Shown here piece by piece: positions 17,038 through 24,841 of a stretch of 64,000 nucleotides of DNA. Source of the stretch: DATCZS01 sp036525795. GTDB taxonomy: Bacteria > Actinomycetota > Acidimicrobiia > Spongiisociales > ZC4RG35. The position numbers were made by a program, and so were the translations under genes. A model generated the notes under the pieces. It was not told the DNA's origin. It did not search any database and worked only from the letters and a program-made list of their open reading frames with translations. The stretch covers positions 6,985-70,984 of the forward strand of contig DATCZS010000148.1 of the NCBI GenBank assembly GCA_036525795.1, written 5' to 3'. Every line of letters starts with the position of its first letter. The first letter of the stretch is position 1.

Positions 17038-18257
17038 CCGCTTTACGCCGGTCTTATCCGTCCGGGACGTATCGTGATCCCCGCATGCGTCTCCCCCGGC
17101 CGACCCGTTCGCTTCGATTCCGATTGTCCGGCATGACCTCGCTGGTGGCGTTCGGGATCGGAGTGGTCGCACTGGGAGCGGTCTATCTGGTGATACTCGC
17201 CGGCGTCCGGTCGCTCACGGTCACCCAGCGGTTCGTCACGGGCACGGCGGTCGAGATGAACGGCCGGGTGTTCTTCCTTCCCGAGGGACTGGGGGAGCGC
17301 GAACTACGGACGGTCGAGGGATTGATCAAGGAGATCCTGCTCAATCAGATCGCGCTGAGCACGCTCATCGCCCTGGTCGTGATGTTCGTGCTGGCGGTGG
17401 GCGTCGGATGGGTGGTGGCCGGACGGGCGTTGCGACCCATCACCGCGATGACGCAGGTGGCCGGGGAGATCGAGGCCACAGACCTCACCCGACGTATCGA
17501 GGTCGACGGCCCCGACGACGAGTTGAAGGCGATGGCCACGACGTTCAACAGCATGCTCGACCGCCTCGATGGTGCCTTTCGTGGCCAGCGCCAGTACCTC
17601 GCGGAGACCTCCCACGATCTGCGCACCCCGCTCGCCACGATCAGGACGAACATCGACGTCGCCCTGGCAGACCCCGGCACCGACCTGGAAGCGTGGCGCG
17701 ACACGGGCGCGGTCGTGGCGCGGGCGGCAGAGCGGATGTCTTCGATGCTCGAGGACCTCTTGGCGACGGCGCGCATGGAGGCGGGAACCGTCGAGATGGT
17801 CGAACTGGATCTGGCGGGGGTCGTCGACCTGGTCGCGGCCGAGGCTGCGGGACGCGCCGCCGAGCGGGGGGTCGAGCTGTCGGTGCACCCCGAGACGGCG
17901 GTCGTATCAGGTGACCGGCGGGCCCTGGCCCGGGCGGTCGCCAATCTCGTGGAGAACGCCCTGGGCGTGGCTCCGCCGTCCTCTGTCGTGGAGCTGGCGT
18001 GCGGAACGACCGATCTCGGCGCGAGGTATGTGTCGGTGGGCGACCGGGGCCCGGGAGTCGACGCCGCCGTGGTGGAAGGCGGCCGTTCCACTGCCGGTCT
18101 CGGATTGTCGATCGTGCGCGACATCGCCGCCGCCCACGGGGGCACGCTCCGGTCGATCGCCCGGCCCGCCGGGGGCTCGCTGCTCGTCATCTGGCTCCCC
18201 CTGCCGGAAGGAGCACCGGTGGGGGAGGCCCCCGATCCGCCTTTAGTCCGCCTTTAG
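17034..18257 (+). CDS. HAMP-domain sensor histidine kinase
   Basis: The cognate kinase of the response regulator: 407 residues with TM1 (about 34-57), a short extracytoplasmic loop of about 45 residues, TM2 (about 108-129), a HAMP domain, HisKA with H194 in ETSHDLRTPL, and HATPase_c (NLVENALGVAP as N box, GDRGPGVD, GLGLSIVRDI). The start at 17034 gives the usual 4-nt ATGA overlap with the regulator; ATG 17085 is an alternative that removes 17 residues before TM1. The short periplasmic loop suggests sensing in or near the membrane. The second copy of the 11-bp repeat ends exactly at the stop codon. Confidence 0.93.
   Translation: MTALRRSYPSGTYRDPRMRLPRPTRSLRFRLSGMTSLVAFGIGVVALGAVYLVILAGVRSLTVTQRFVTGTAVEMNGRVFFLPEGLGERELRTVEGLIKEILLNQIALSTLIALVVMFVLAVGVGWVVAGRALRPITAMTQVAGEIEATDLTRRIEVDGPDDELKAMATTFNSMLDRLDGAFRGQRQYLAETSHDLRTPLATIRTNIDVALADPGTDLEAWRDTGAVVARAAERMSSMLEDLLATARMEAGTVEMVELDLAGVVDLVAAEAAGRAAERGVELSVHPETAVVSGDRRALARAVANLVENALGVAPPSSVVELACGTTDLGARYVSVGDRGPGVDAAVVEGGRSTAGLGLSIVRDIAAAHGGTLRSIARPAGGSLLVIWLPLPEGAPVGEAPDPPLVRL
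18236..18257 (+). promoter_or_regulatory. perfect tandem 11-bp direct repeat, candidate response-regulator site
   Basis: TCCGCCTTTAG occurs twice head to tail (18236-18246 and 18247-18257), across the last codons and stop of the kinase gene and 64 nt before the protease start. OmpR/PhoB regulators bind direct repeats with about 11 bp spacing, so this is a good candidate site for the regulator encoded at 16363, driving the protease gene. Confidence 0.55.
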
Positions 18258-18320
18258 GGGTGATCCGATAGGAACAGGTGAGCAGATCACGATGTTGCTC
18301 GTTTCGACAGAGGTAGTTCA

Positions 18321-19463
18321 ATGATGACTGTGACCCCCGACCACGACACGCTGGAGGAAGAGCCGCGCCGCGGCTCGAGGTGGGTGGCGGTGCTGATGGC
18401 CGCCGTTCTCTTCGCCGGAGGCGTGGGGGTGGGGTGGCTGTTCACAGAGCCTCCCGCCGAGCCGGCGGCGGGCGCTCCCGTCGAGCTGCCCGTCGTCGCC
18501 GACGCGCCGACAACCACCACCACTCCCACCGTGCGCGACCCCGGGTTGCCTCCTTCGACCGAGCCCCTGGTCTCCAACGACTCGGACGAGCCGATCGCCG
18601 ATGTGGCGGAGATGCTGCTTCCGGCGATCGTCCAGATCCGTCTGCCGGGAGCGGGAGTGGGAAGCGGCGTCATCTACGCACCGGACGGGAAGATCATGAC
18701 GGCAGCCCACGTGGTCGAAGGGTTCGACACCGTCGAAGTGGTGCTCTCCACCGGCGAGCGCGAGCAGGGGACCGTGCTCGGCGCCGACGCCGGCAACGAC
18801 ATCGCCGTCATCGAGATCGATCGCACCGGTCTGCCGGCGGCTTCGCTGGCCCTGGACGGCGCGCCCCGGGTCGGACAGATGGCCATCGCACTCGGAAGCC
18901 CGTGGGGCCTCGACTCGACCGTCACCGCCGGAATCGTCAGCGCCGTCGACCGGGCTCTGCCCGATTTCCGCAGCAATCGGACCCGGCTCATGCTCCAGAC
19001 CGACGCTCCCATCAATCCGGGCAACTCGGGAGGGGCGCTGGCGGGACGCGACGGGCGGGTCATCGGGATCAACGTCTCGATCTACTCGGCGAGTGGAGCC
19101 AACGACGGGGTCGGTTTCGCCGTCCCGATCGAGCGCGCCTACCGCGTCGCCGAGGCCCTCGTCGCCGGAGGCGAGTTCGTTCCCGGGTATCTCGGCGTGC
19201 AGATCACCGAGTCCGAGGACGGGAGCGCCGGAGCGGTGGTGACCACGATCATGCCGGGGACCCCGGCCGCCTCGTCCGGACTGCAGATCGACGACCGTGT
19301 GATCAGCATGGAAGGTGCGCCGATATCAGACGGGGAGGATCTGGCGGCTCACATCGGAGGACGTCAGGCGGGAGACGTCGTGGAGCTCGTGATCGTCCGC
19401 GACGGTGAGGAGCTCGTCGTCGCGGTGGAGTTGGCGGAACGCCCCGAGGAACCGACTCCCTGA
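18321..19463 (+). CDS. HtrA/DegP-type membrane-anchored serine protease with PDZ domain
   Basis: An envelope quality-control protease of 380 residues. It has a cytoplasmic N-terminus of about 20 residues, one transmembrane helix (about 21-41), a Thr/Pro linker (TTTTTPT), a trypsin-like domain with triad H130 (TAAHVVEG), D160 (GNDIAVIEI) and S236 (NPGNSGGAL), and a C-terminal PDZ domain (about 290-375, ending VELVIVRDGEELVV). AGAGG lies about 6 nt before ATG 18321. With the upstream regulator and kinase it forms an envelope-stress module like mprAB-pepD. Length and topology match mycobacterial PepD/HtrA rather than soluble DegP. Confidence 0.95.
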   Translation: MMTVTPDHDTLEEEPRRGSRWVAVLMAAVLFAGGVGVGWLFTEPPAEPAAGAPVELPVVADAPTTTTTPTVRDPGLPPSTEPLVSNDSDEPIADVAEMLLPAIVQIRLPGAGVGSGVIYAPDGKIMTAAHVVEGFDTVEVVLSTGEREQGTVLGADAGNDIAVIEIDRTGLPAASLALDGAPRVGQMAIALGSPWGLDSTVTAGIVSAVDRALPDFRSNRTRLMLQTDAPINPGNSGGALAGRDGRVIGINVSIYSASGANDGVGFAVPIERAYRVAEALVAGGEFVPGYLGVQITESEDGSAGAVVTTIMPGTPAASSGLQIDDRVISMEGAPISDGEDLAAHIGGRQAGDVVELVIVRDGEELVVAVELAERPEEPTP

Positions 19464-19526
19464 GAGCACCGGGTGCTCACCCGAGTGTCTGCGTGCGGGC
19501 GGCCCGGCCGCCCGCACGGCGCGTTA

Positions 19527-19668
19527 GGCTGACGTCGCCCTGCAAGATGCAGGGCTCCCACGGCGATAGCGAAGTTCGGTGTGAGTCCGACGCTGTCCCG
19601 CAACTGTCAAGCCCCTCGAGGGGATGAGCCAGGTCGCCTGTCGGCGTGGGTGGCGAACGAAGCCTCGG
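19527..19668 (+). promoter_or_regulatory. cobalamin riboswitch aptamer
   Basis: Two conserved parts of the AdoCbl aptamer are visible: GTGTGAGTCC...GCTGTCCCGCAACTGT (about 19580-19607) and the B12 box GAGCCAGGTCGCCTGTCG (about 19626-19643), separated by a CCCCTCGAGGGG hairpin. It stands in the 5' leader of a B12 uptake operon, as expected, and should repress that operon when cobalamin is plentiful. Outer boundaries are approximate because the P1 stem was paired by eye. Confidence 0.9.
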
Positions 19669-19715
19669 ATGAAGGTTGAGGTCGTCGGCGCAGGGAGCAG
19701 CCGACCAACTCGCTT

Positions 19716-19737
19716 CATCCTCCGAGAACGGAGGATG
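19716..19737 (+). promoter_or_regulatory. Shine-Dalgarno-sequestering hairpin (riboswitch expression platform)
   Basis: CATCCTCCG (19716-19724) pairs perfectly over 9 bp with CGGAGGATG (19729-19737) around the loop AGAA. The 3' arm contains the GGAGG Shine-Dalgarno (19730-19734) of the gene starting at ATG 19741. This indicates translational rather than transcriptional control by the riboswitch; no U-tract follows. Confidence 0.8.
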
Positions 19738-19740
19738 CAC

Positions 19741-20712
19741 ATGCGGTTCACCACGGTGGCGCTTCTGTTGGCGCTGCTCTCCTCCGGATGCGCTGGGCCG
19801 GATCCGGCTGCGGAGGCGGGTGCGACCGTCGCCGCACCCGAAACCGCCCCGGTGCCCTCCCCGGAGACGTCGGCCCTTCCCCACACCGGGTTTCCGGTCA
19901 CGGTGGCGGCGACCAACGGGCCGGTCGAGATCGCGGCCCGTCCGCAGGCGATCGTGAGCCTCTCGCCGACCGCCACCGAGATGCTGTTTGCGGTGGGTGC
20001 GGGAAGTCAGGTCGTGGCGGTGGACGAGTTCTCGTACCACCCCGCCGAGGCTCCCGTCACCGACCTCTCCGGGTACACCCCCAATCTCGAGGCGATCATC
20101 TCCTACTCGCCCGACCTGGTGGTGGTGTCAGACGACATAGACGGGATCGTGGCGGCACTGCAATCGGTGGGTGTCCCGGTGGTGCAGCTGGCTGCGGCAT
20201 CGGCGTTCTCCGATGTCGTCGATCAGATCGAGACGGTGGGCCGGATCACAGGGCACGTCGAGGCGGCGGAGCAGCTCGCAGCCGATCTCGAGCGGCGCGT
20301 GGAACAGGTCGTGGCGTCGATGGCAGATCTCGGGACGTTCACCACCTACTACCACGAGCTGGACCCCAGCTTCTACTCGGTCACCTCCTCAACGTTCATA
20401 GGGGAGATGTACTCGCTGCTCGGCCTCGTCAGCATCGCAGACGCGGCGGATGTCGACGGGTTCGGGTATCCCCAGCTCCAGGCCGAGTACATCCTGGATG
20501 CGAACCCGGACCTGATCGTGATCGACGACTGCTGCGGGGAGTCACCGGAGACGGTTGGATCGCGTCCGGGATGGGAGGTGCTCGACGCGGTGCGGGCGGG
20601 TCGGATCATCGTCGTCGAAGCAGACGAGGCGTCCCGCTGGGGTCCCCGCGTCGTCGGGTTCCTCGAGTCCATCGCCGCCGCCATGGCGAGGTTCGGGGAA
20701 GCCGGCGCATGA
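19741..20712 (+). CDS. btuF: cobalamin ABC transporter substrate-binding lipoprotein
   Basis: A BtuF/FepB-family binding protein of 323 residues, exported and lipid-anchored at C17 (lipobox LSSGC). After a Pro/Thr-rich spacer the helical-backbone binding fold begins near residue 55 (RPQAIVSLSPTATEML is the classic first strand). It is the first gene under the cobalamin riboswitch and overlaps the permease gene by 4 nt, so B12 or a cobalamin precursor is the likely ligand; the fold alone would also fit haem or siderophores. I start at ATG 19741, 6 nt after GGAGG; an in-frame ATG at 19735 overlaps the hairpin and is too close to the Shine-Dalgarno. Confidence 0.9.
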   Translation: MRFTTVALLLALLSSGCAGPDPAAEAGATVAAPETAPVPSPETSALPHTGFPVTVAATNGPVEIAARPQAIVSLSPTATEMLFAVGAGSQVVAVDEFSYHPAEAPVTDLSGYTPNLEAIISYSPDLVVVSDDIDGIVAALQSVGVPVVQLAAASAFSDVVDQIETVGRITGHVEAAEQLAADLERRVEQVVASMADLGTFTTYYHELDPSFYSVTSSTFIGEMYSLLGLVSIADAADVDGFGYPQLQAEYILDANPDLIVIDDCCGESPETVGSRPGWEVLDAVRAGRIIVVEADEASRWGPRVVGFLESIAAAMARFGEAGA

Positions 20713-21743
20713 TCGCGGCGGCGCCGACGGCGGTCCCCAGCCGGGCGGGGCGAAGACGGATGGTGGCCGGAGCATTGGCGGTGATGGTGATCTCGTTGGT
20801 GGCCGCGCTCACCGGCCCCGCCGACCTTCCGCTGTCCGGGGCCCTGCGAGAGCTCGCCGGCCGGCTCCCGTTCATCGAGGTCTCGAGCGGGCTCACCGAG
20901 ATCCAAAGGGAGATCCTCTGGTCGTGGCGCCTGCCGCGTATCGCCCTCGGGGCGCTCGTCGGCGCGGTGCTCTCGGTTTCGGGGGCCGCGTACCAGGGCG
21001 TCTTCCGCAATCCTCTCGCCGACCCGTACCTGCTGGGTGCGGCGGCGGGGGCGGGGGTGGGGGCGACGCTGGCGTTTGCGGCGGAGGCGGATGCGCTCGT
21101 GGCTCCCGCCGCCTTCCTGGGGGCGACCGTGGCGGTGGCGGTCACCTACTGGCTGGGAAGAACCGCCGGCGGGCGAACGTCGACCGCCTTGATCCTGGCC
21201 GGAGTGGCGATGGCCTCGTTCCTCACCGCCATTCAGACCTTCGTGCTGCAGGCGAACGTCGAGACGCTGCGCGAGGTGTACGTGTGGATTCTCGGGAGGC
21301 TGACCACCACCGGGTGGGACGAGGTGCTGCTGCTCGCCCCGTACGCCCTGATCTCGATCGCCGTGGTGCTCGCCCACCGCAGGGTGCTCGACGCCCTCGC
21401 CGTGGGTGACGACGAGGCGACCGCCCTCGGAGTTCCGGTGGCCCGGGCGCGGATCGTGATCGTGGTGTTCGCAACGCTGGGAACCGCGGCGGCGGTGGCG
21501 GTGAGCGGGCTGATCGGCTTTGTCGGCATCATCGTTCCGCACGCGGTGCGGCTGCTGGCGGGCACCAGCTATCGGGTCGTAGCCCCGCTCTCGGCGTTGT
21601 TCGGCGCCGCCTTCCTGGTGGCGGCCGACCTGGCGGCCCGCACGATCATCAGTCCGGCCGAGCTCCCGATCGGGGTGGTGACGGCGTTCCTGGGGGCGCC
21701 CTTCTTCGTGCTGGTGCTGCGGATGACCAGGAGGACGGCGTGA
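20709..21743 (+). CDS. btuC: cobalamin ABC transporter permease (FecCD family)
   Basis: A 344-residue integral membrane protein with about ten hydrophobic helices. Family signatures are LPRIALGALVGAVLSVSGAAYQGVFRNPLADPY, here split across the first helices, and GLIGFVGIIVPHAVRL near the C-terminus. It forms the membrane channel with the ATPase encoded next. It overlaps btuF by ATGA and the ATPase gene by GTGA, so the three are translationally coupled. The substrate is assigned from the riboswitch. Confidence 0.92.
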   Translation: MIAAAPTAVPSRAGRRRMVAGALAVMVISLVAALTGPADLPLSGALRELAGRLPFIEVSSGLTEIQREILWSWRLPRIALGALVGAVLSVSGAAYQGVFRNPLADPYLLGAAAGAGVGATLAFAAEADALVAPAAFLGATVAVAVTYWLGRTAGGRTSTALILAGVAMASFLTAIQTFVLQANVETLREVYVWILGRLTTTGWDEVLLLAPYALISIAVVLAHRRVLDALAVGDDEATALGVPVARARIVIVVFATLGTAAAVAVSGLIGFVGIIVPHAVRLLAGTSYRVVAPLSALFGAAFLVAADLAARTIISPAELPIGVVTAFLGAPFFVLVLRMTRRTA

Positions 21744-22555
21744 CGGCGCTGGCGCTCAACGGCCTGTCCGTGTCCCTCTCGGGCCGGCCGGTGCTGGAGG
21801 GAATCGACCTCGACATCGAGGCGGGCTCGTGGGTGGGGATCGTCGGTCCCAACGGGGCCGGCAAGACGACCCTGCTGCGGGCGATGGCGGGGGCGGTGGC
21901 GTACGGCGGGTCGGTGGCGATCGACGGCCGGCCGGCCGAGTCGCTGGGCACCCGGCGGCGAGCCAGACACATCGCCCTCCTTCCCCAGCGACCGGAGGTC
22001 CCCCCTGGCATGTCGGTCACCGACTATGTGCTTCTGGGGCGGGCGCCCCATCAGGGGTATTTCGCCGCCGAGTCCGCCGGTGACCTGCGGGCGGTCGACG
22101 AGGCGCTGGGATCACTCGAGCTGGCCGAACTGGCCGGTCGGTCGCTCGACACCCTCTCGGGAGGGGAGCTCCAGCGGGTGGTGCTCGCTCGGGCCCTCGC
22201 CCAATCCGCTCCGATCATGCTGCTCGACGAGCCCACGACGTCGCTCGACGTCGGCCACCAGCAGCAGCTGTTGACCCTGGTCGACGATCTGCGGCGAACC
22301 TGCGGGCTCACCGTCGTGGCGGCGATCCACGATCTCACGCTGGCCGCCCAGTTCTGTGACCGGCTGGTGATGCTGGCGGAGGGCCGGGTGGTGGCAGACG
22401 GCCCGGCTCGCGACGTGCTCACCGAGTCGTCGATTCGCCGACACTACGGAGCCAGGGTCAGGATCCTCTCGGGCGGCGACTTCGGAGTCGTGGTGATCCC
22501 GCTGCGCGATTCCGCACAGGTGTCAGAACGTGACACCATGTCCGCCAATGAGTGA
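21740..22555 (+). CDS. btuD: cobalamin ABC transporter ATP-binding protein
   Basis: The 271-residue ATPase of the importer, with Walker A GPNGAGKTT (36-44), signature LSGGELQRV, Walker B IMLLDEPTTSLD and the switch histidine in AAIHDLTLA. The GTG start overlaps the permease stop codon (GTGA). It is typical of the FepC/BtuD subfamily. Confidence 0.93.
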   Translation: MTALALNGLSVSLSGRPVLEGIDLDIEAGSWVGIVGPNGAGKTTLLRAMAGAVAYGGSVAIDGRPAESLGTRRRARHIALLPQRPEVPPGMSVTDYVLLGRAPHQGYFAAESAGDLRAVDEALGSLELAELAGRSLDTLSGGELQRVVLARALAQSAPIMLLDEPTTSLDVGHQQQLLTLVDDLRRTCGLTVVAAIHDLTLAAQFCDRLVMLAEGRVVADGPARDVLTESSIRRHYGARVRILSGGDFGVVVIPLRDSAQVSERDTMSANE

Positions 22556-23120
22556 CGCGAGCACCACCCCGCCCACCGATCCGCCACCCTCCGGTGACGT
22601 CCGCGAGCCCTCGCTCGTGATGGTCAACACCGGCGACGGGAAAGGGAAGAGCACGGCGGCGTTCGGGACGATGCTGCGGGCGGTGGCCCGCGGCTGGCGC
22701 GTGTCGGTGATCCAGTTCCTCAAGTCCGGTGACTGGAAGGTGGGGGAGGAGAAGGTCGCCCGTGACCTCGGCGTCGACTGGTGGGCGATCGGGGACGGAT
22801 TCACCTGGGACTCGGCCGACATGACCCAGTCAGAGGCGGTCGCCCGCAGGGCGTGGGAGTTCGCGGCCGGAGTGATCGCGGGCGGAGCGTACGAGCTGGT
22901 GATCCTCGACGAGATCACCTATCCGATCAACTGGGGTTGGATCGACTGCGCCGAAGTGATAGAGGTCATCCGGAACCGCCCCCACCACGTCAACATCATC
23001 TGCACCGGGCGCGACGCTCCCGCCCCTCTCATCGAAGTCGCAGACACCGTCAGCGAGATGGCGAAGGTGAAGCACGCCTACGACCGCGGCGTGATGGCGC
23101 GGCGCGGCATCGACTTCTGA
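22548..23120 (+). CDS. cobO: cob(I)yrinic acid a,c-diamide / cobalamin adenosyltransferase (CobO/BtuR type)
   Basis: Transfers the adenosyl group of ATP to reduced corrinoid, giving the coenzyme form of imported B12. The 190-residue protein has the CobA/CobO P-loop NTGDGKGKST (27-36), QFLKSGDW, the Walker B-like LVILDEITYPIN and the C-terminal DTVSEMAKVKHAYDRG. It is the last gene of the riboswitch-controlled operon. The start is uncertain: ATG 22548 overlaps the ATPase gene by 8 nt, while GTG 22530 has an AGG 9 nt upstream and would add 6 residues. It converges on the acetyltransferase gene with 7 bp between stops. Confidence 0.93.
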   Translation: MSDASTTPPTDPPPSGDVREPSLVMVNTGDGKGKSTAAFGTMLRAVARGWRVSVIQFLKSGDWKVGEEKVARDLGVDWWAIGDGFTWDSADMTQSEAVARRAWEFAAGVIAGGAYELVILDEITYPINWGWIDCAEVIEVIRNRPHHVNIICTGRDAPAPLIEVADTVSEMAKVKHAYDRGVMARRGIDF

Positions 23121-23127
23121 CGGCGCC

Positions 23128-23640
23128 TCACGCATCCTGGGGAGGCTCGGCGACTCCCACGACCGTCGAGCGCCGTTCCAGCAGGACCACGTTGCGCCAC
23201 TCGTTTCCCACCCGGCCGATGCGTTCCCTCACCCCGACCCGTCGGAAGCCCGCCGACTCGTGCAGGCGGATGCTGGCGTCGTTTCCTTCCAGGATCTGGG
23301 CCTCCAGGGTCCAGTATCCGTGGCTCTCGGACTCCTCGATCAATGCCCCGAGCAGCCGGCCGCCAACCCGTTTCCCCCGTTCCAGTTCGGTCACGTAGAT
23401 GCTCAGCTCCGCCGCCCCGTCGTAGTCGCACAGGCTGCTGCACGGTGAGAGCGCGGCCCATCCGGCGACCATCCCGTCGACCTCGGCGACGAGGCGACCC
23501 TTGGTGAGGTAGGCGGAATCCCAGGCGAGCCAGTCGGGCGGCCTCGTGGCCATGGTGGCCATGCCGGTGGCGATGCCCTCCTCGTAGATGCGGTAGATGG
23601 AGGGCCAGTCGGTTGGAAGGAGCGGCCGGATGGTGACCAT
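23128..23640 (-). CDS. GNAT acetyltransferase, phosphinothricin acetyltransferase-like
   Basis: A 170-residue acetyl-CoA-dependent N-acetyltransferase of the Pat/Bar/MnaT group. The N-terminus VTIRPLLPTDWPSIYRIYEEGI, AELSIYVTELERGKRVGGRLL (acetyl-CoA loop) and GFRRVGVRERIGR are group features. Relatives acetylate phosphinothricin or methionine sulfone/sulfoximine, or unknown amines, so the native substrate is not known. The start at ATG 23640 is supported by the leaderless -10 TATCGT 7 nt upstream. Confidence 0.9.
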   Translation of the reverse strand: MVTIRPLLPTDWPSIYRIYEEGIATGMATMATRPPDWLAWDSAYLTKGRLVAEVDGMVAGWAALSPCSSLCDYDGAAELSIYVTELERGKRVGGRLLGALIEESESHGYWTLEAQILEGNDASIRLHESAGFRRVGVRERIGRVGNEWRNVVLLERRSTVVGVAEPPQDA

Positions 23641-23647
23641 GCGAGAC

Positions 23648-23653
23648 ACGATA
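23648..23653 (-). promoter_or_regulatory. -10 element TATCGT of a likely leaderless acetyltransferase promoter
   Basis: On the minus strand TATCGT ends 7 nt before ATG 23640; there is no Shine-Dalgarno between. Confidence 0.5.
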
Positions 23654-23688
23654 GATCGGGTCTTGTGAGCAGCGGCCGCGCGGGCCGA

Positions 23689-23694
23689 TAGGGT
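23689..23694 (+). promoter_or_regulatory. -10 element TAGGGT of a likely leaderless acyl-CoA dehydrogenase promoter
   Basis: TAGGGT ends 7 nt before ATG 23702. The GGAGG between them lies only 2 nt before the ATG, too close for a normal Shine-Dalgarno. Confidence 0.45.
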
Positions 23695-23701
23695 GGAGGC
23701 C

Positions 23702-24811
23702 ATGGATGTGCGGCTCGCACCGGAGACCGACCCGCGCCGCGCCGACGTTCGCCGGTTCTTGGCGTCCAACCCGGATCCGGCACCGCCCGAACTCGCCGCC
23801 GCAGGGCTGGTGGCACCCCGCTGGCCGCGGCCGTGGGGGATGGGCGCCGACCTCGAGACTGCGTTGATCATCGAGGAGGAACTGCGGAGGGCGGGCGTCG
23901 ACCCGCACGCCCACAACCCCATCGGGATCGGCTGGGCGGGTCCCACGATTCTGTTCGCCGGCACGGAGGCACAGAAGCGCCGGTTGCTCGGTCCGCTGCT
24001 CGATGGGAGCGAAATCTGGTGCCAGCTCTTCTCGGAGCCCGCCGCCGGGTCCGATCTCGCCTCGCTGGCCACGTCTGCGGTCCGGGATGGTGATGTCTAC
24101 GTCGTGAACGGTCAGAAGGTGTGGAACACCTACGCCGAGAGAGCCGACCACGGCATCCTGCTCGCCCGCACGGATCCCGCCGCTCCCAGGCACCGGGGGA
24201 TCTCCTACTTCCTCTGCCCGATGGACCTCCCCGGAATCGAGGTCCGGCCGATCACCCAGATGACGGGAGATCAGGGCTTCTGCGAGGTGTTCTTCTCCGA
24301 CGTTCGCATTCCGGCCGAACTCCGGCTCGGCGACGAGGGACAGGGATGGGCGCTCGCCAAGCACACGCTGGGCAACGAGCGTCTGAGCCTGTCGTCCGGT
24401 GGGGTGCTGTGGGGTCAGGGGCCCCGGACGGTCGATCTGATCGAGCGGCTCGCAGGACAGGCCGACCCATTGCGGCGTGACCGGGCGGTCCGGCTCTACG
24501 CAGAAGCAGAAGTGCTGCGCATGCTCGGCCTGCGCCAGGTCAGCCGGGAGATGGCCGGGGGAGGGCCGGGACCGGAGGTGGCGGTTCGCAAGTACCTGGC
24601 AGACCGCCACGGTCAGCGGGTGATGAACCTTGCCGTGGACGCCATGGGTCCGGCGGGCATGCTCGCCGGGGCTGGACGCGACGGGCCGGACCCGGACGAC
24701 CTCTGGTACTGGGGGTTTCTCTACTCCCGGGCGCTGACGATCGGCGGGGGCACGACCCAGGTGCTCTCCGACATCATCGCCGAGCTCATTCTCGGGCTGC
24801 CCAAGACCTAG
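23702..24811 (+). CDS. acyl-CoA dehydrogenase family protein
   Basis: An FAD-dependent dehydrogenase of 369 residues acting on an acyl-CoA thioester. Visible are CQLFSEPAAGSDLASL (FAD/substrate loop), VNGQKVWNTYA, the middle beta domain and the C-terminal four-helix bundle ending ALTIGGGTTQVLSDIIAE. Where medium-chain enzymes have the catalytic Glu (EGT), this protein has GGT, as in a large group of actinobacterial FadE proteins that take the base from elsewhere or work as heteromers. The N-terminal domain is short. The chain specificity is not predictable. An in-frame GTG at 23693 would add 3 residues. Confidence 0.93.
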   Translation: MDVRLAPETDPRRADVRRFLASNPDPAPPELAAAGLVAPRWPRPWGMGADLETALIIEEELRRAGVDPHAHNPIGIGWAGPTILFAGTEAQKRRLLGPLLDGSEIWCQLFSEPAAGSDLASLATSAVRDGDVYVVNGQKVWNTYAERADHGILLARTDPAAPRHRGISYFLCPMDLPGIEVRPITQMTGDQGFCEVFFSDVRIPAELRLGDEGQGWALAKHTLGNERLSLSSGGVLWGQGPRTVDLIERLAGQADPLRRDRAVRLYAEAEVLRMLGLRQVSREMAGGGPGPEVAVRKYLADRHGQRVMNLAVDAMGPAGMLAGAGRDGPDPDDLWYWGFLYSRALTIGGGTTQVLSDIIAELILGLPKT

Positions 24812-24814
24812 GTG

Positions 24815-24828
24815 GTCCGGTGCCGGAC
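24815..24828. terminator. inverted repeat GTCCGG-TG-CCGGAC between convergent genes
   Basis: It lies in the 30 bp between the stops of the acyl-CoA dehydrogenase and the permease. The palindrome could fold as a short hairpin in both transcripts, but no U-tract follows. Confidence 0.3.
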
Positions 24829-24841
24829 GTTCATCCCGGCG

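Noticed and set aside
17037..17058. A second regulator site like the 11-bp repeat (CCGCTTTACG / CCGGTCTTAT) at the regulator-kinase junction.
   Set aside because: Only about 6-7 of 11 positions match the TCCGCCTTTAG unit in each half, which is not better than chance in this base composition.
24742..24770. Loss of the catalytic glutamate in the acyl-CoA dehydrogenase (GGT in place of EGT) as a sign of an inactive enzyme.
   Set aside because: Many actinobacterial FadE proteins share the GGT form and are active, using another base or a partner subunit.
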